From Austropuccinia psidii (taxonomy: Eukaryota; Basidiomycota; Pucciniomycetes; Pucciniales; Sphaerophragmiaceae): DNA of 64,000 bases. The position numbers and the translations under genes were made by a program. Numbering within the stretch: position 1 is the stretch's first letter; every line of letters starts with the position of its first letter. The stretch is taken from contig JALGQZ010000001.1 of assembly GCA_023105745.1 (NCBI GenBank), positions 64,622,937 to 64,686,936 on the forward strand. The letters are read 5' to 3'. Shown here piece after piece: positions 22,637-33,762 of this stretch. Below the pieces are notes generated by a model that saw nothing but the letters and a program-made list of their open reading frames with translations, made no database searches and had not been told where the DNA came from.

Positions 22637-22654
22637 TGGTGTCCCAACAGTGGC
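22637..22654 (+). other. Primer-binding site candidate of the nested LTR element
   Basis: TGGTGTCCCAACAGTGGC begins two bases after the LTR end (CA at 22633-22634). TGG pairs with the CCA end of a tRNA; which tRNA is not identifiable here. The Gypsy element below has the same layout (two-base gap, then TGG). Confidence 0.65.
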
Positions 22655-22800
22655 CAACAACTTCAATCATCAATAATCTATCAATTATCAAAAAAAAACA
22701 TTCAAATTTAGTCCATATAAAAAAAGCCTTTTATCAATAAAAAATTTCAAGCACCTATCAAGTCAATCTGGAATCAGAAAAACCACAATATTCTGAATCA

Positions 22801-24515
22801 TTGTCACCATCAAGTTCTTCAACAAAATCATTTCACTATTATTATCAAAAAAGAGGAGAAACACCACCTGGAGAAGAATCACCTATAGATTATAGTATAC
22901 GAGCTGGTACACCCAGAACCAAGAAGAAAGATCAAAAGATAGTTACAGATTATTTTCAGAAATTACTCAAGGAAGTATTTGAAATTAAAAAGAAAAGTGA
23001 AAAAGAGAAAATCAACAAAGAATATATCAATATGAATTCAGCATCATCATCAAAGATACCACACAATCCAGATGAATCCAAAGAATAAATTATAAATGAA
23101 GAGACTATGCAAGGACAAGAAGATATTTCTGATGTAGAAAGACTTCATCAAAGAATGTTGGAAATGCAACAAGAGTTAATTGAACTCCTTAAAAAAGAAG
23201 GGAAAAGGAAAGAGTCAAGTTTTACTGCAGAAAACAGCCCAGTGGAAGAAACTACAAGCATGCCAAGAATCTTTAGAAAAGAAGGGTCACCATCACCATT
23301 TTCAAGGCCTATGGCCTCATAAACTCCATTCACTTCACAAAGACCAAATACTCTAACAAAGCGGGTTAATATTCATGCACAGGCTTCAAGCCAATTGCAA
23401 CAAGAAATCCCACGAAACAATACACCCATTGTCAAGATCAGACCAAAGAATTATAATTTATGGTTTGATGGAAAGCAAGTGGAAAGATTTATTAAAAGAG
23501 TGGAAAATATAGCAGAAATTCAAGGAGCAAGTGGAAGGGATATAGCAAGACAGATATCCTTTTGGACTAAAGATCAAGAAATTAGCTACCATATTGAAGG
23601 AATTCCTAGATATGAAACTGGTGATTGGGAGAAATTAAAATTGGATATGAAGAGAAGATGGGGAACAGTGTCACCTGAAAGAAGATACAAGCCGTCCTCA
23701 ATTACTCAATTATTTACAAAGATTCAACACAAAGGAGGAATTAGAAATATGACCCAATATAAAACGTTCATTGGTGAATATGAATACATTGTTAATTATC
23801 TCAGAAGGTATCATTATATACAAGGAGATATCAATCACAATCAAGAAATTTTGGCAAGTCTTTCCTCAAGTGTTCAAGAATCTATTTACAAAGAAAAGAT
23901 TAAAGATAAGGCCATGGTGCAACCTTTGGATGGTGGCTATATCATTCCAAGATTGGAAATCTTAAAGTTATATATTGAACAAGATTTAGAAGCCAAAGTC
24001 TCAATTCAACAGAAGGAATTTTCACAACCAAAGTCACAAGAGAAGAAAGCTAGGTTTGAAGAGGAAAGCTGGGAAGAAGTTTTAAAGAAAATGAAAGATC
24101 TTACCCAAAAGATTCAAATCCTCAGTCACAAGGGCATCAATCAAAGGATACTGGGAAGGAATCAGTTAAGGAAGTATTGAATCAGCTCAAACACCTTTCA
24201 GAAGTAGTTGAATCTCCAAATGATACACAAGCAGGCAATAATCAAGATCAGAAAGTTACACAAAACTCACAGCCATTCAGGCCAAGATATCTTTTACCAC
24301 CCATATCTTCTGGTTATCAGCCATATGTTCCACCACAAATGGCTCTAAGACAGCTACTGAAGTGTTATTACTGCTTAGAAGAAGGACATTCCACAATAAG
24401 ATGTAATCATCTCACAGAAGACTTGGAGAAAAGAATTGTCTTGAAGCGTGGAGGAACATATCTTTTTCCAAATTTTCAAAGAGTACCCACAGAACGCCCT
24501 AAATCTGCAAAATAA
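22801..24515 (+). pseudogene. Gag of the nested LTR element, with zinc knuckle
   Basis: Structural protein that would package element RNA into cytoplasmic particles. The reading frame is open in pieces: 22801-23088 (Ser/Pro-rich, no ATG at the start), 23107-23322 (short coiled-coil-like segment), and 23395-24180 (capsid-like helical core, with WFDGKQVERFIKRVE near its start). The last piece, 24177-24515, overlaps the previous one by 4 bases in another frame and carries a CCHC knuckle (CYYCLEEGHSTIRC, C-x2-C-x4-H-x4-C) near 24361-24405. Stops at 23086, 23320 and 24178, plus the frame change, suggest decay, although the 4-base overlap could be a programmed frameshift site. Knuckle plus downstream protease make the Gag call secure. 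Confidence 0.8.
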
Positions 24516-24560
24516 TTAGTCACACATTTTTCCAAAGAGCAGGAGGATTTTACAAAGAAA

Positions 24561-25706
24561 ATGATGGAACAATCAAATCAACCCCCAAATAAGCAAGAAA
24601 AAACAGTGATTGAGGAAAGCAAAGGTGAGAAGTCAACTGCTATAGCTCAAATAGAAGAATGGGAAAACTGGAAACCTCCTCAAATATCACCAGAAAATGA
24701 AAATCTTCAAATAAATGTTGGGCTTAAACAGACAAGGCAAAGAGCTGAAAGACAGGAAAGTCAAAGCCAAATCCAGCAAGAGGATCAAAATGAAACACAC
24801 AAACCCTTTAAAAAGAAGATACCAGGTGCCTACCACAAGGAAGATGAGGCAGAAGAAGAAATAAGAGGTCTAATTCCAACAAAATACAAGAAAACACAAG
24901 AAGGAAAGGAAGTAGATAATGATGATATTGAAATCATTTCCAAGGAAAAGAATAAGGAGGGACTAAGACAGGAGTTGCAAAAGATGGAATTAAAAGACAA
25001 GGCAAGATCTACAGCCAATACCCCAAAGCTCATAATTGAACATTTGATGAAGAAAATACTTGAACAAAAGATAAATCTTATGCTGGAAGAAATATTATCA
25101 ATGTCACCAACCTTTATTGATAAATTACAAAATCTAACTACCCAGGAAAAAGAAGTGATAAAATCAGTCAATACATCAAATATTCAAGAAAGACTACTTT
25201 TAGTAAAGCTACAGGAATATGATACCCCAAGATTACATTATGCATGCCCACTTGGCTTTATCGAAGTATTTATTGGAAGAAAAGAATATCCTACAATGGA
25301 ATTGGTGGATACTGGATCAGAAATTAATATAATACCAGAGGAAATTGCAATTCAAGCCTCACTTACAAGTAGAAACCTCAATATGAATCTCAGAGGAATT
25401 GGTGGACATTAAACATCTTTGGTTGGACTCTCAGAATTTACACCAATTACTATGATAACAAGAGAAGAAAAAGAAATTCATTTATTCATAGCAAAAGGAG
25501 CTGTACACACCATACTTGGAAGACCATTTTTAGCAGATAATAATGTTAGATTGGAATTTTCACACAAGAAAGGGGAAATATTTAGTTATCCAGAGCAAGA
25601 TGGACATCAATTATGTTTGTCAATATGTAATCCTCAAGCTATGGGCTGGACAATTTCTCCACCAAGAGGTATGGAGCTTTGTGCATCTTCAGAGGTTGGA
25701 AAATGA
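24561..25706 (+). pseudogene. Retropepsin (aspartic protease) of the nested LTR element
   Basis: Protease that would mature the Gag polyprotein. Residues about 1-220 form a charged, Lys/Glu-rich linker. The retropepsin domain begins near 25265, with the active site MELVDTGSEINIIP (DTG) near 25300, and continues after a single TAA at 25410-25412 into 25419-25706, where HTILGRPFL is the usual second half (ILGRPFL). With that stop the protein is cut just after the active site, so the protease is probably dead. No reverse transcriptase motif (such as YxDD) follows in any frame up to 28886. Confidence 0.8.
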
Positions 25707-25775
25707 TCAATAAATGGAGCAGAATCATCCAAAAGAAAAGAAACAGAGGAAACATAAAGTCAATCTTCAACAAGA

Positions 25776-27280
25776 GTGAAGACAATATTTCTTGGACCAA
25801 ACAAAATACCCTTCTCAGCTATTTTTGATGCAAAAAATGAGTTGAATTTCATAACTCAGGAAACAGCCCTAAAAGCAGAATTAAAAATCACCCCTTACAC
25901 ATCAAAATCAACAGATGACTTTTTGAAACCAATTTGTCAAATTAAAAATCTTGAATTCACTACTGGTAATGAGGAGAAAACCTACCGGGACTTCTTAGTA
26001 TTTGAAAATTTTAACCAGATAATAGATGAAGAAGATATCAGCGTATTATCTTTCTCTAAAGAAAGTATTTCACCTCAAACTGAAAGAAAATCAAAAGGGA
26101 GGGAACCAGAAGAGGATAAACTGGAGGTAGAAGATAGTGAAGCAATGGAAAAAATAAAAATGGAACTGAAGAAGATGAGAAGAAATTTGGACATGGCCAT
26201 AGAAGACCCAGAGAAATTGCTAGCGCTTGAGTTAAGTGGTATGAATAAATAAGATAAAGTAGAAAGCCCACAGAAGAAATTCAAAATGGATCTGAAGCCA
26301 CCTAAAGCAAATTCCTCAGGAATTGAAGAAGCCTGTTTCAATTTATTTCAGGAGGAAGCTTGGTACATTAGTGATACTGAAAAAGATTTACTAAGTGAAG
26401 AACCAAAATATAGCATAATCAAGCCATTGGCAAAAAGAAAATTTGAAGAATTGGAAAAGGAAATTTCCATAATTACTGAAGACAAAATGGATCAAGTTTG
26501 GGATAGAAATATTCAAAAGAGGATTGAACAGAAAATTTAAACAGCAGAATCAGAAGATGACTTGAAGATAATGGATATTTGGAAGATAAATATAAGCAAG
26601 GAAGAATATTTGAAGACCTAGAAGAAGGAGAGTTATCAGAAAATACACAAAGGCTAGCTGGACTTAGCATTCTAGAAGATTTTAATGATGCCTATGATCA
26701 AATATGCTGCCTTTCAAGCTCAACCGATTTATTTAATCAAAATCAAGGAATTACATTTGGATTACCAAATGACTCCCAGAATCAAAATGGCATACAGGAA
26801 GACATACCAGGATATGAAGGACTGGAAGATTATGTAATACTTCCAATAATAAAATTTAAGTAACTGTATGAATATGAGCTAGATTCACCAATAATTCAAA
26901 CCAAATATCTCTCAGAACTACCTGGATCAAATCTTACAAATGTTGATTTTCTGGAATTACTAACCATTATTGGAATCAAAGGAAATTTACGGAACCCTTG
27001 CTGGAAGAAGCCTTATGGATATTATCAAATGATAATAGAAGGACTGTGTCACAAAATGTTATGGGCTCAAGAAGATTTGAATCTAGATTGTTTGGAAATC
27101 TTAGGAGGAACTCTTTGCTGGTGTGATTTTGGGTACATGTTTATTCATGAAGTGAAAGGTTTTGTCTCAGAATGGAAAGGAAATACACAAAGAAAACAAT
27201 GCAACAAGATATTTGGAGAAATATTGAAGGACATATGTCTTTCAGTAATTCACAACAGAAGGTTGAATATTTCTCAATAA
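25776..27280 (+). pseudogene. Downstream ORF region with a second, degenerate retropepsin-like domain
   Basis: Frames 25776-26252, 26286-26540, 26579-26863 and 26865-27280 are separated by single stops or shifts and look like one former coding region. Its first part (MKTIFLGPNKIPFSAIFDAK, then ELNFI) follows the retropepsin pattern of an Asp motif followed by E-N-F-I, but the usual DSG/DTG reads DAK, so catalytic glycine is missing. The rest is acidic and Glu/Lys-rich. The last segment (about 27029-27280) has several Cys and Trp residues and is not recognised. No polymerase or integrase motif is present. A Gag/accessory role is possible; the function is unknown. Confidence 0.5.
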
Positions 27281-27397
27281 TAACTGAAGTAATCCAATTT
27301 CAATTGCCAATTAAAAAAAACCACAATAAAAAATAGCAAAATAATAAAAGAAATAACCCAAAAAAAGATATTTATTTTCATATCTGTATTAGTATTG

Positions 27398-27625
27398 GGG
27401 CAGTGACCTCCTGCCTTATCAAAAAGGAATCTCAAATCATTCAAAAACATAAAAAAAAATCTTTTTTCAATGTTCCCATAATTCTGGGCAGTGACCTCCT
27501 GCCTTATCAAAGAGGAATTTCAAATAATTCAAAAACAAAAAAAATCTTTTTTCAACATTCCCGTAATTCATGGCAGTCACCTCCTGCTTCATCAAAGAGA
27601 AATTTCAACTTATGCAACATTTCTT
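27398..27625. repeat. Three-copy tandem repeat, period 85-88 bp
   Basis: GGCAGTGACCTCCTGCCTTA starts near 27400 and again at 27488; a third copy with changes (GGCAGTCACCTCCTGCTTC) starts near 27573. Each is followed by TCAAA, AAATTTCAA-like and TTTTTTCAA words. It lies in the 3' non-coding part of the nested element. Confidence 0.8.
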
Positions 27626-27859
27626 TTAGAGAAGGCTATGTATCAGTATTTAATAAAAGACTTCAAACTTGACATTTTCCAAGATATTTTTTTCAATGTA
27701 CAAGTATCATTCTTTTATTTTTCAAAAAAAACAATGGTGGTTATCTGTTCTTATGCCACCTCATATAAAAAATAGCACAAGTTTGGGGAAGTGTGGGCCC
27801 ATAGGCCTTTATTAATGTTATCTCTCTTTTTTGAAAAAAAAACAATGAAAAGATGGTGT

Positions 27860-28310
27860 GAAGAAATAGCAAAAGAAGATATGGATAGCTCAAAATATCA
27901 AAATTATGACCACCGGTCATAATTTGGTTCTTTGAGACAGGAAGAGATGAAAAATGGAAAGGAAAACAAGAATAAACAAAAACCACCCAAAAAAATCTAG
28001 GCCCTACAGATACAGAAAAAGAAGATATAAGAAGTTAAAAATGTCAAAATTATGACTGCCGGTCATAATTTGCCCTAAAAGCAAGAAAACTTTATCAAGA
28101 AAGGGAAGAAAGACAAAGCAAACAAGCTAGGCCATTCAGATACAAAAAAAGAAGATCAAAGAAGTTAAAATGTAAAAATTATGACCTCTGGTCATAATTT
28201 GGTAATTTGGATTCAGAAAAAGCAAGCAAATAGTATCTAGTTAGGAAAAACAAGTAACCAAACAACAAAAGTTGTTCAGATACAGTAAAAGAAGACACTG
28301 GAATATCAAA
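27860..28310. repeat. Tandem units each carrying an AAATTATGACC/GGTCATAATTT palindrome
   Basis: Palindromes at 27901-27925, 28047-28071 and 28176-28200 have 10-11-bp arms (AAATTATGACC, GGTCATAATTT) and 3-5 central bases that differ between copies. Each is preceded by a similar A/G-rich block (CAGATACA, AAAAGAAGAT, GAAGTTAAAA). A fourth block near 28277 has lost its palindrome. Spacing is 146 and 129 bp. The arms stay paired while the centre varies, so the palindrome itself may matter. Confidence 0.75.
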
Positions 28311-28325
28311 ATGTGTACTCACCCA

Positions 28326-28718
28326 CAATTAACAAAAAAAAGAAACATCACACACAGAGGTATACTGGATAACGTTAGCCCAATATTATTGGCTTAGCCA
28401 CTCTTTGACATACTCCTATACATCCACCTCAGAAATTCAAATTGAACACAGTAATCATAGATATGAAAGAGGGTGTGGGCTTCCCAAACATAGCCAGAAT
28501 ATCATTCAATTAGTCCTAACAGATCACCATAACTCAACAGATTCTAGGCCATCAGTACAGAGCACCCCCCACAGAGTGATGAACATAATACCAGCATGAT
28601 TGTAGTTTGACAACACTACTGCCAGAGGCTGGAATCAAACCCAGGACCTTGGTGAAAGTTGAAAGATACCCGGAATCACTAACACAGGACACATTGGGCT
28701 GTCATTGCATATGCAAAG
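28326..28718 (-). mobile_element. tRNA-derived SINE inserted in the nested LTR element
   Basis: On the minus strand an A-box-like CAGCCCAATGTG (28701-28690) is followed about 50 bp later by a B box, GGTTTGATTCC (28641-28631), the spacing of an internal RNA polymerase III promoter. The segment is bounded by a 7-bp direct repeat TCACCCA (28319-28325 and 28719-28725), consistent with a target duplication. Its 3' end has a T8 run (28333-28340), which also fits a pol III terminator. Length is 393 bp, larger than many SINEs, so the non-tRNA body is long. Confidence 0.65.
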
Positions 28719-28873
28719 TCACCCAGACGTTATAGTCCTGCGCACCCTGACCACCTCATCACTTACCCTAACAACATCAAGTCTTTTCCCAACAACACCA
28801 CTACACAGACTCCCACTGCAAGGACACCTCAGCCGTTGATCAACCATCATTTTGCACCATGACGTTTCTCACC

Positions 28874-28886
28874 TTAAAAGGTGGAA
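28874..28886 (+). other. Polypurine tract of the nested LTR element
   Basis: TTAAAAGGTGGAA lies directly before the start of the 3' LTR at 28887, the normal position of the plus-strand primer. The following LTR starts CG where the 5' copy has TG, explained by one T-to-C change. Confidence 0.6.
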
Positions 28887-31037
28887 CGTTGCGGTATTCC
28901 ATACCATGAGTATCAGTTTCAAGCTTACCAATAAAACAAAAAAATGGTAATAAAACAAATTACGCAAAACATATTTACACATTACAACAACAGGTTTCAA
29001 ACAGAAATATAAAATACAAAGCCTCAAGATCTTATCAAAACAGTATAGTATTAAAGGATATATCCACCTTATCGCATCATCAATAACAAATTACGTCATT
29101 AAAGGCAGTTAATCTAAATAAAGGTATATGAAGGTAGACCAAAGCATCAGAAGCTGTATTTTCCCCACCTTTATTCAATTGAAAGAATAAATACCTCAAG
29201 GCTATGCATAAAATTACAATATATTTTCCAAGAACAAAGGTTTGCTTAGTAATAATGACACACATTGAAATTGATAGAAATGATGCAATCTCCATATGAA
29301 ATGATACAATACTAAAATAAAGCACCAGCATAATTTTCTCATATGACTAGAAGAAATTTCAATTGTCAGGAGCTGTATTTTCTCCACTTTCTTGGCAAAA
29401 AGAAAATCTCACCAGCCAAATTATCTCAAATAAATCACATGATTTTGATGAGAAAAGGCACCACCAGCATAATTATCTAATAACATACATAAAATAGAAA
29501 CAAAAAAATACTTTCCCCACCTTGATTCAATTGAAAGAAGAAATACCTCAAGGCTATGCATAAAATTACAATATATATTTTCCAAGAACAAAGGTTTGCT
29601 TAGTAATAATGACACGCATCAAAATTGATGGAAATGATGCAATCTCCATATGAAATGATACAATACTAAAATAAAGCACCAGCATAATTTTCTCATATAT
29701 ATCATATGACTAGAAGAAAGTGCAATTGTCAGGAGCTGTATTTTGTCCACTTTCTTGGCAAAAAGAAAATCTCACCAGCCAAATTATCTCAAATACATCA
29801 CATGATTTTGATAAGAAACAGAAACACCAGCATAATTTTCTCATATATATCATATGACTAGAAGAAATTTCAATTGTCAGGAGATGTATTTTCTCCACTT
29901 TCTTGGCAAAAAGAAAATCTCACCAGCCAAATTATCTCAAATACATCACATGATTTTGATAAGAAAAAGCACCACCAGCATAATTCTCTCATAACATACG
30001 TAAAAATAGAAACAAAAAAATACTTTCCCCACCTTCAAGAAAACATCACCAGCCATATTATCTCAAAGACATCACATGATTTTGATAAGAAAAAGCACCA
30101 CCAGCATAATTCTCTCAGCAAACACACTGCTACACCAAAACTACATGTCTCACTAGCTAAAACCTCTCAACTATGATTTTTTCTAAGTACCCTGTTTTGA
30201 GAAGCTCTATGGAGGCCCAAAAGCTATAAATAGAGGTCCTCTCTCCCTCATTTTCCCCATCATCATGGAACAAGTTCCCACTATCCAGGATCACCACCAA
30301 TCCTGAAATAGCAGGATATCTAGAATAGTAGTAGTGTTTTAGTAATAAAAAGCTCTGTAGCCTTGCTCAGTAGCTTAGTATTAGTGAAGAATAGTAGTAT
30401 AACCATAGTAAAAAAGCTCAGTAGCTTATTATTGTTAAGGAAATAGTAGTATAACCATAGTTAAAGCTTAGTAGCCTTGCTCAAAAGCTTAGTGTTATTA
30501 ACAAAAAAAAGTAGTAGTGATATAAACTCAGTATTAAAAAAAATCCTAAAAGAATAAAATCCAGTAGCCTTACTATTAGTACTCATATAAAAAAAATCAT
30601 TATAATCAACATAAAACCATAAAACAAAAAATATTTTTTTAATCATTTTTTAAAAAAGAAAATTCTTGTTAGTTTTATTAAAATAACAGAAAATCAAAAC
30701 ATATATATATATATTATCATCACTTTTATTGAAATCAAATAAAAAACATCTTAGTGTTTATTTTATCAGCAATTCTAGATCAGAGTTTTTACTGTAGTGT
30801 TATTGATAGGTCTGATTTAGAGACTGCTTATAAGTCTTCTCTATCTGTTAAAGCCACAAATCTTCTTTTATTTTGTAATTCTCTGTAGGCTGACTATTCA
30901 GTATTATTTAGAGGGGCAGCTAATACACCTTAGCACCCATGGTTATTGGACAATTCTGAAATTCAAAACAGACTTACCAATAATCTCTCCCTCAAGGTAC
31001 TGCCTTATTTCATCCCACACCAAAAGGAGCTCCCACA
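28887..31037 (+). repeat. 3' LTR of the nested element
   Basis: It starts (C)GTTGCGGTATTCCATACC and ends CTCCCACA. The first ~45 and last ~910 bases match the 5' LTR. The middle (about 28940-30127) has instead a set of local duplications and lacks the ATTGGTCA repeats of the 5' copy. TATAAATA is at 30225-30232. Confidence 0.8.
29173..30127. repeat. Complex local duplications in U3 of the 3' LTR
   Basis: A block GATTCAATTGAAAGAA..ACCTCAAGGCTATGCATA..TTTTCCAAGAACAAAGG occurs near 29173 and 29525. A second block (GACTAGAAGAAA, CAATTGTCAGGAG, TTTCTTGGCAAAAAG, AAATTATCTCAAA, CACATGATTTTGAT) occurs near 29346, 29707 and 29858, and its end again near 30050. CACCAGCATAATT recurs at least five times. 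The arrangement suggests unequal crossing-over or template switching. Confidence 0.8.
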
Positions 31038-33410
31038 ATGTACAACTTTAAAATGACTCAACCTTATTCCTCAACTCAAGAAGCAGCTTTTTTGCCCAAG
31101 ATGTTACTGTTTTTACAATATTGAAGCCGCACCATCAGAGTGTTGACATAGGCAGTTTACTTACTCCCCTCCTTGTGGAAAATCTTTATTTTTTTAAAAA
31201 AACCAACACATCTTCCTGAAATAAATAAAAAATCACAAAACTTCTCAAGAATCTCAACAGCCACAACTACTCAGAAGCCACAATCAATACTTATCACTCA
31301 AGAATTTTCTGATTGGCTTAAGTGGTCTATACCACAGGTTGAAGATTTAATTGATGAAGGGAAGATTAAGGTTCAAGATGAAGGCCTTGTAATGTGTGAT
31401 TATCAAAAGTCACCTGCTTGGAAAAACCTTCATCCAGAATCTCATGATAGTAAAAGCTCATCAATTCAACTTTAATTCAGCCGTTTTGTTGATTGGTTCA
31501 ACCCTCTGACTAACAAAACATCTGGAAAGCAGATATTGTTTGGTATGATGGCACTGAACTGCTTGAATCTTCCCCCACATATTTTATGGAAACAAAAGAT
31601 CACTTTTATTTCTAGTATGATTCGTGCTCCAAGCCAACAACATATGATCACCATCAACAAGGCTCTTAGTTATTTTGTTGATGAGCTACTCAAGCTTCAA
31701 TCGGGAATTTCTATTCCCACCACAAGGAATCCAAATGGATGAAATGTGATAGTCAAGCTTGGTTGTTTAATTGGAGACTTGGTTGCAGCACATAAGCTTG
31801 CCTGGTATGCATCACATTCACATTCAGTCAATTATTACTGCTCATGGCATGAAGGCCAGAAATCCAATATCTCAAAGTTAGAAATAGGCTGTCTTCAACA
31901 ACCAAGAATCGTAAAAGATTATTCATACGCATTCAAGGAAGCCAGAAATAAAGAAGAACGGGACAATATTTGGAAAAGGAAGGGAATTTGATGGTCAGAG
32001 CTAAACTGAATCTCTTATTGGGATCCCATCAACCAAGTCTCACTGGGTATAATGCACATGTGGTATGAAGGAGTCCTTCAAAACCACTTTGTAAATTGAT
32101 GGCACTGGAGCTTTTCCGAAGCCACATCAAAAAATAGGGCAAACAATTCTAACTCAAGCAAGAAATATTTGCCTCAATACCCCGACTTTGAAAACAATGG
32201 GCCATTGAAAAAAATGACTGGCTTATTCTTTGAGAAAGTAACTGAGCTGAAGGCTGGATTTGAGGAAGTCATTTTACCAACCAGAGTTACAGGAGTGCCA
32301 CATCAGATTGGTAATTACAAAGGTGGAAAAACAAAAGTAAGCAAGTGGCACTCACTATTCTCTATTTACCTTCCTTTAGTTTGCCTTGATGTCTTTCTTT
32401 ATGATTTTGAAAACTTTTCATCAAACTTATTATCAAATTGGCATATTCTGAAGAGCACCTGTGCTTTAATTACATGCACAAATATCTTAGCCTCCAAATC
32501 AATTGAGAAAGATGATGGCCACACATTTTTAAAACATTACAAAATTCACTGCCAGACATCCAATAATTTGTTTGAAAATTTTAACATTGTACCAAATCAT
32601 CATTATGCACTACATTTGAAAAATAAACTTTCATATTTGGGTAACTTAAATGGAGTATCAGAAAACTCAGGTGAAAAATATAATGGCTTTCTTCAAACAC
32701 TAGGAAACAATGGGAAGCCTGGTGAGTAATTTTGATTAAATTTATCCTTTCCAAAAAGGTTATTATTGAGATTATTTCTGAATCAATTTAGAAGAGTTTG
32801 GTTTGGAAACAATTACAAAACATTTTCAATGGAAACCACTAATGGAAAATAAGATTATTCCCACCAATTCAAAAACACATCATGATGTGGATGTGGATTT
32901 TGAATTTGATTCAGCTACATACCTGAAAGTTCTTTCATTTTTCAAGATTAAAGACCCAACAATTTTAAATCACTCAGAAATACCTCATCCACTCATCTCA
33001 AAAGTCTTTATGAGTCATGTAAAAGGATTTTGGGCATTAAAATGCAAAAATGGACCACATGTCTTCTACATTAGGAAGCTGGAACCTAATAATGTGGTCC
33101 AGTATTATTCCAGTGAGAAAAAATTAGTTTACGGTGCAGTTTTTACATCTTGAAGGTTTTGCTTGATTCACACAATATCTTTGTACTACTGAAAAGATTT
33201 AAAAGAATTGCTTTTTTTCCAGAAAAAAGATCAGGCACTTTCAAACTTATTCACCTGACTCTCAATCAGTCATTTAACAAAACCTCTCAGACTGATATTG
33301 TCCAGTACAGTCAGATATCAGGAGTATGTGCATACTGGGAGTTTCCAGCTTGGAGTTTGGGTATCAATGAGCCCAGCATATTTGTATCTTTAATTAAAGA
33401 TTGTTATTGA
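31038..33410 (+). pseudogene. CACTA-2 Tnp2 transposase, 3' part
   Basis: Continuation of the gene that starts at 9677. The first recognisable block directly after the LTR is CPRCYCFYNIEAAPSEC (31090s), matching CPTCYSL..IAPGEC in CACTA-1. Then come SRFVDWFNPL (first catalytic Asp region, about 31484-31505), a LNLPP block, MIRAPSQQ, FVDELLKLQ, GDLVAAHKLAWYASH, WYEGVLQ..F (about 32060-32090, around stops), VTGVPHQIGN, KWHSLFSIYLPL and NHHYALHL. An intron fits at 32722-32791, as in the sister genes, and PAWSLGINEPS lies near the end. Stops near 31133, 31475, 31742, 31990 and 32098 and frame changes break it. The three Tnp2 genes share motifs but differ at very many residues, so they are separate families. 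Confidence 0.85.
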
Positions 33411-33762
33411 GATTATGTCAACAATTAGGTTCATGATTATCCTGAGCTGCATGGTATAATTTTTTTATTATAGAATTCCTTAAAAGAAATATCATGTCAA
33501 AGATCCATCTGCTTTGGATCAATTTACAAACCACTTCCTTGTCAGTTGAGAAAGACACTGATAACTAAACTCATAAAACTTCTTTTTTTAGTATGTATTT
33601 CAGATATCAAAAAGCTAAGCTTTATCACTTGGAGCACCAAAAATCAATCAATTGGAAAGTACAAGTACAAAAATTATTAAGCATAACACAAAGAGAAAGA
33701 AGTCTATTATGAAATTAGAAATTGAAGTCTTTTGCAAGGGAAACCTAATCCTGAGGAGTTGA

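Larger units (their letters stand above)
10150..31037 (+). mobile_element. LTR retrotransposon nested in CACTA-2, itself split by CACTA-1
   Basis: The proposed 5' LTR starts at 10150 (TGTTGTGGTATTCCATACC) and, after removal of CACTA-1 (10332-21220), ends at 22634 (CCCACA). The 3' LTR runs 28887-31037, starting CGTTGCGGTATTCCATACC and ending CCCACA. The two share roughly the first 45 bases and the last 900 bases; the middle differs. Target duplication is ATATA (10145-10149) versus ATGTA (31038-31042). A primer-binding site candidate follows the 5' LTR and a purine-rich tract precedes the 3' LTR. The internal region (22635-28886) encodes Gag, a zinc knuckle and protease only. The strongest proof of borders is that one transposase gene is interrupted exactly at 10150 and continues exactly after 31037. 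Confidence 0.82.

Noticed and set aside
27781..27800. TTTGGGGAAG followed by TGTGGG as a polypurine tract and LTR start of the nested element
   Set aside because: The shared LTR start words (GGTATTCCATACC) occur at 28891, directly after another purine tract, and nothing at 27790 matches the 5' LTR.
27860..28310. CRISPR array
   Set aside because: Only three to four long tandem units with palindromes in a fungal retrotransposon; no spacers of uniform length and no cas genes.
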